A DNA stretch of 5,273 nt from contig JAUVVP010000201.1 in assembly GCA_030604585.1 (NCBI GenBank), forward strand, positions 1 through 5,273, written 5' to 3'. The position numbers and the translations under genes were made by a program. The notes beneath the pieces were generated by a model. It worked only from the letters and a program-made list of their open reading frames with translations. It did not search any database and had not been told where the DNA came from. Origin of the DNA: Planctomycetota bacterium (GTDB lineage Bacteria; Planctomycetota; Brocadiia; SM23-32). Of this stretch, positions 5,135 to 5,273 are shown in pieces; positions within the stretch are counted from its first letter, which is position 1, and every line of letters starts with the position of its first letter.

Positions 5135-5273
5135 GGGGCTATTGCGAAACCCCGTTCGTGACGAGGACGAGCGAGAAGCCCGAGGGCAAGGCGGCAGGCG
5201 CAAAACGCCGGAAGCGTGGCTGAAGCCACGTTGAGGACGTTTTGCGCCGACAACACAGCCATCGGGCTTCGCA
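5135..5273. repeat. Nested inverted-repeat element, right end beyond window
   Basis: Directly after the dehydrogenase stop the sequence is a set of nested complementary arms. Outer: TGCGAA (5143-5148) with TTCGCA (5268-5273), cut by the window edge; the left flank from 5135 reads GGGGCTAT, so a matching extension is predicted past 5273. Middle: GAAGCCCGA (5175-5183) with TCGGGCTTC (5262-5270), which competes with the outer arm for 5268-5270. Inner: GGCGCAAAACG (5197-5207) with CGTTTTGCGCC (5238-5248), 11 bp perfect. Apical: CGTGGC (5215-5220) with GCCACG (5225-5230) around TGAA. Two 7-nt internal segments separate the inner and apical stems. It could be a MITE-like or REP-type dispersed element, a structured non-coding RNA or an elaborate 3'-end structure. 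No convincing protein is encoded in it. Confidence 0.75.

Noticed and set aside
4295..5203. 302-codon minus-strand open frame
   Set aside because: Antisense to the MDR dehydrogenase gene; no recognisable domain and biased composition.
5077..5262. 61-codon minus-strand frame across the inverted-repeat element
   Set aside because: It runs through the nested palindromes and into the antisense of the dehydrogenase gene; the frame is explained by chance and no domain is visible.

Overview
The window is GC-rich (about two-thirds G+C by eye) bacterial chromosome with typical bacterial gene density. Nothing in it fixes the lineage. A formylglycine-type sulfatase beside a zinc-less MDR oxidoreductase and a DUF169 protein would suit an environmental bacterium of the Planctomycetota/Verrucomicrobiota/Lentisphaerota kind, but this is inference only. 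There are no rRNA or tRNA genes, CRISPR arrays, transposases or phage genes.

Layout: (1) 1-1442, minus strand: a sulfatase whose C-terminus runs off the left edge. (2) 1443-1782: a divergent intergenic spacer of 340 bp. It holds a 7-bp minisatellite, a strand-biased pyrimidine tract and a candidate truA promoter placed so that truA mRNA could be leaderless. (3) 1783-2547, plus: truA, tRNA pseudouridine synthase A, ending in two back-to-back GC-rich hairpins. (4) 2718-3239, plus: a HIT-fold protein in which the position of the catalytic histidine nucleophile is Asn. (5) 3335-3925, plus: a DUF169 (COG2043) protein with two CxxC pairs; its Shine-Dalgarno lies in a potential hairpin. (6) 4112-5134, plus: an NAD(P)-binding MDR dehydrogenase lacking the zinc ligands. 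(7) 5135-5273: a nested inverted-repeat element directly after the dehydrogenase stop codon and running off the right edge.

The four plus-strand genes are co-directional but separated by 95-186 bp. Three of them have candidate promoters of their own, so they look more like a run of separate units than a tight operon. They share no obvious pathway: tRNA modification, a nucleotide-binding-fold protein, an uncharacterised Cys-rich protein and an oxidoreductase. I found no convincing multi-gene new system. The most unusual items are the HIT protein with an H-x-N-x-Q active-site motif, the nested palindromic element at the right end and the heptad minisatellite.
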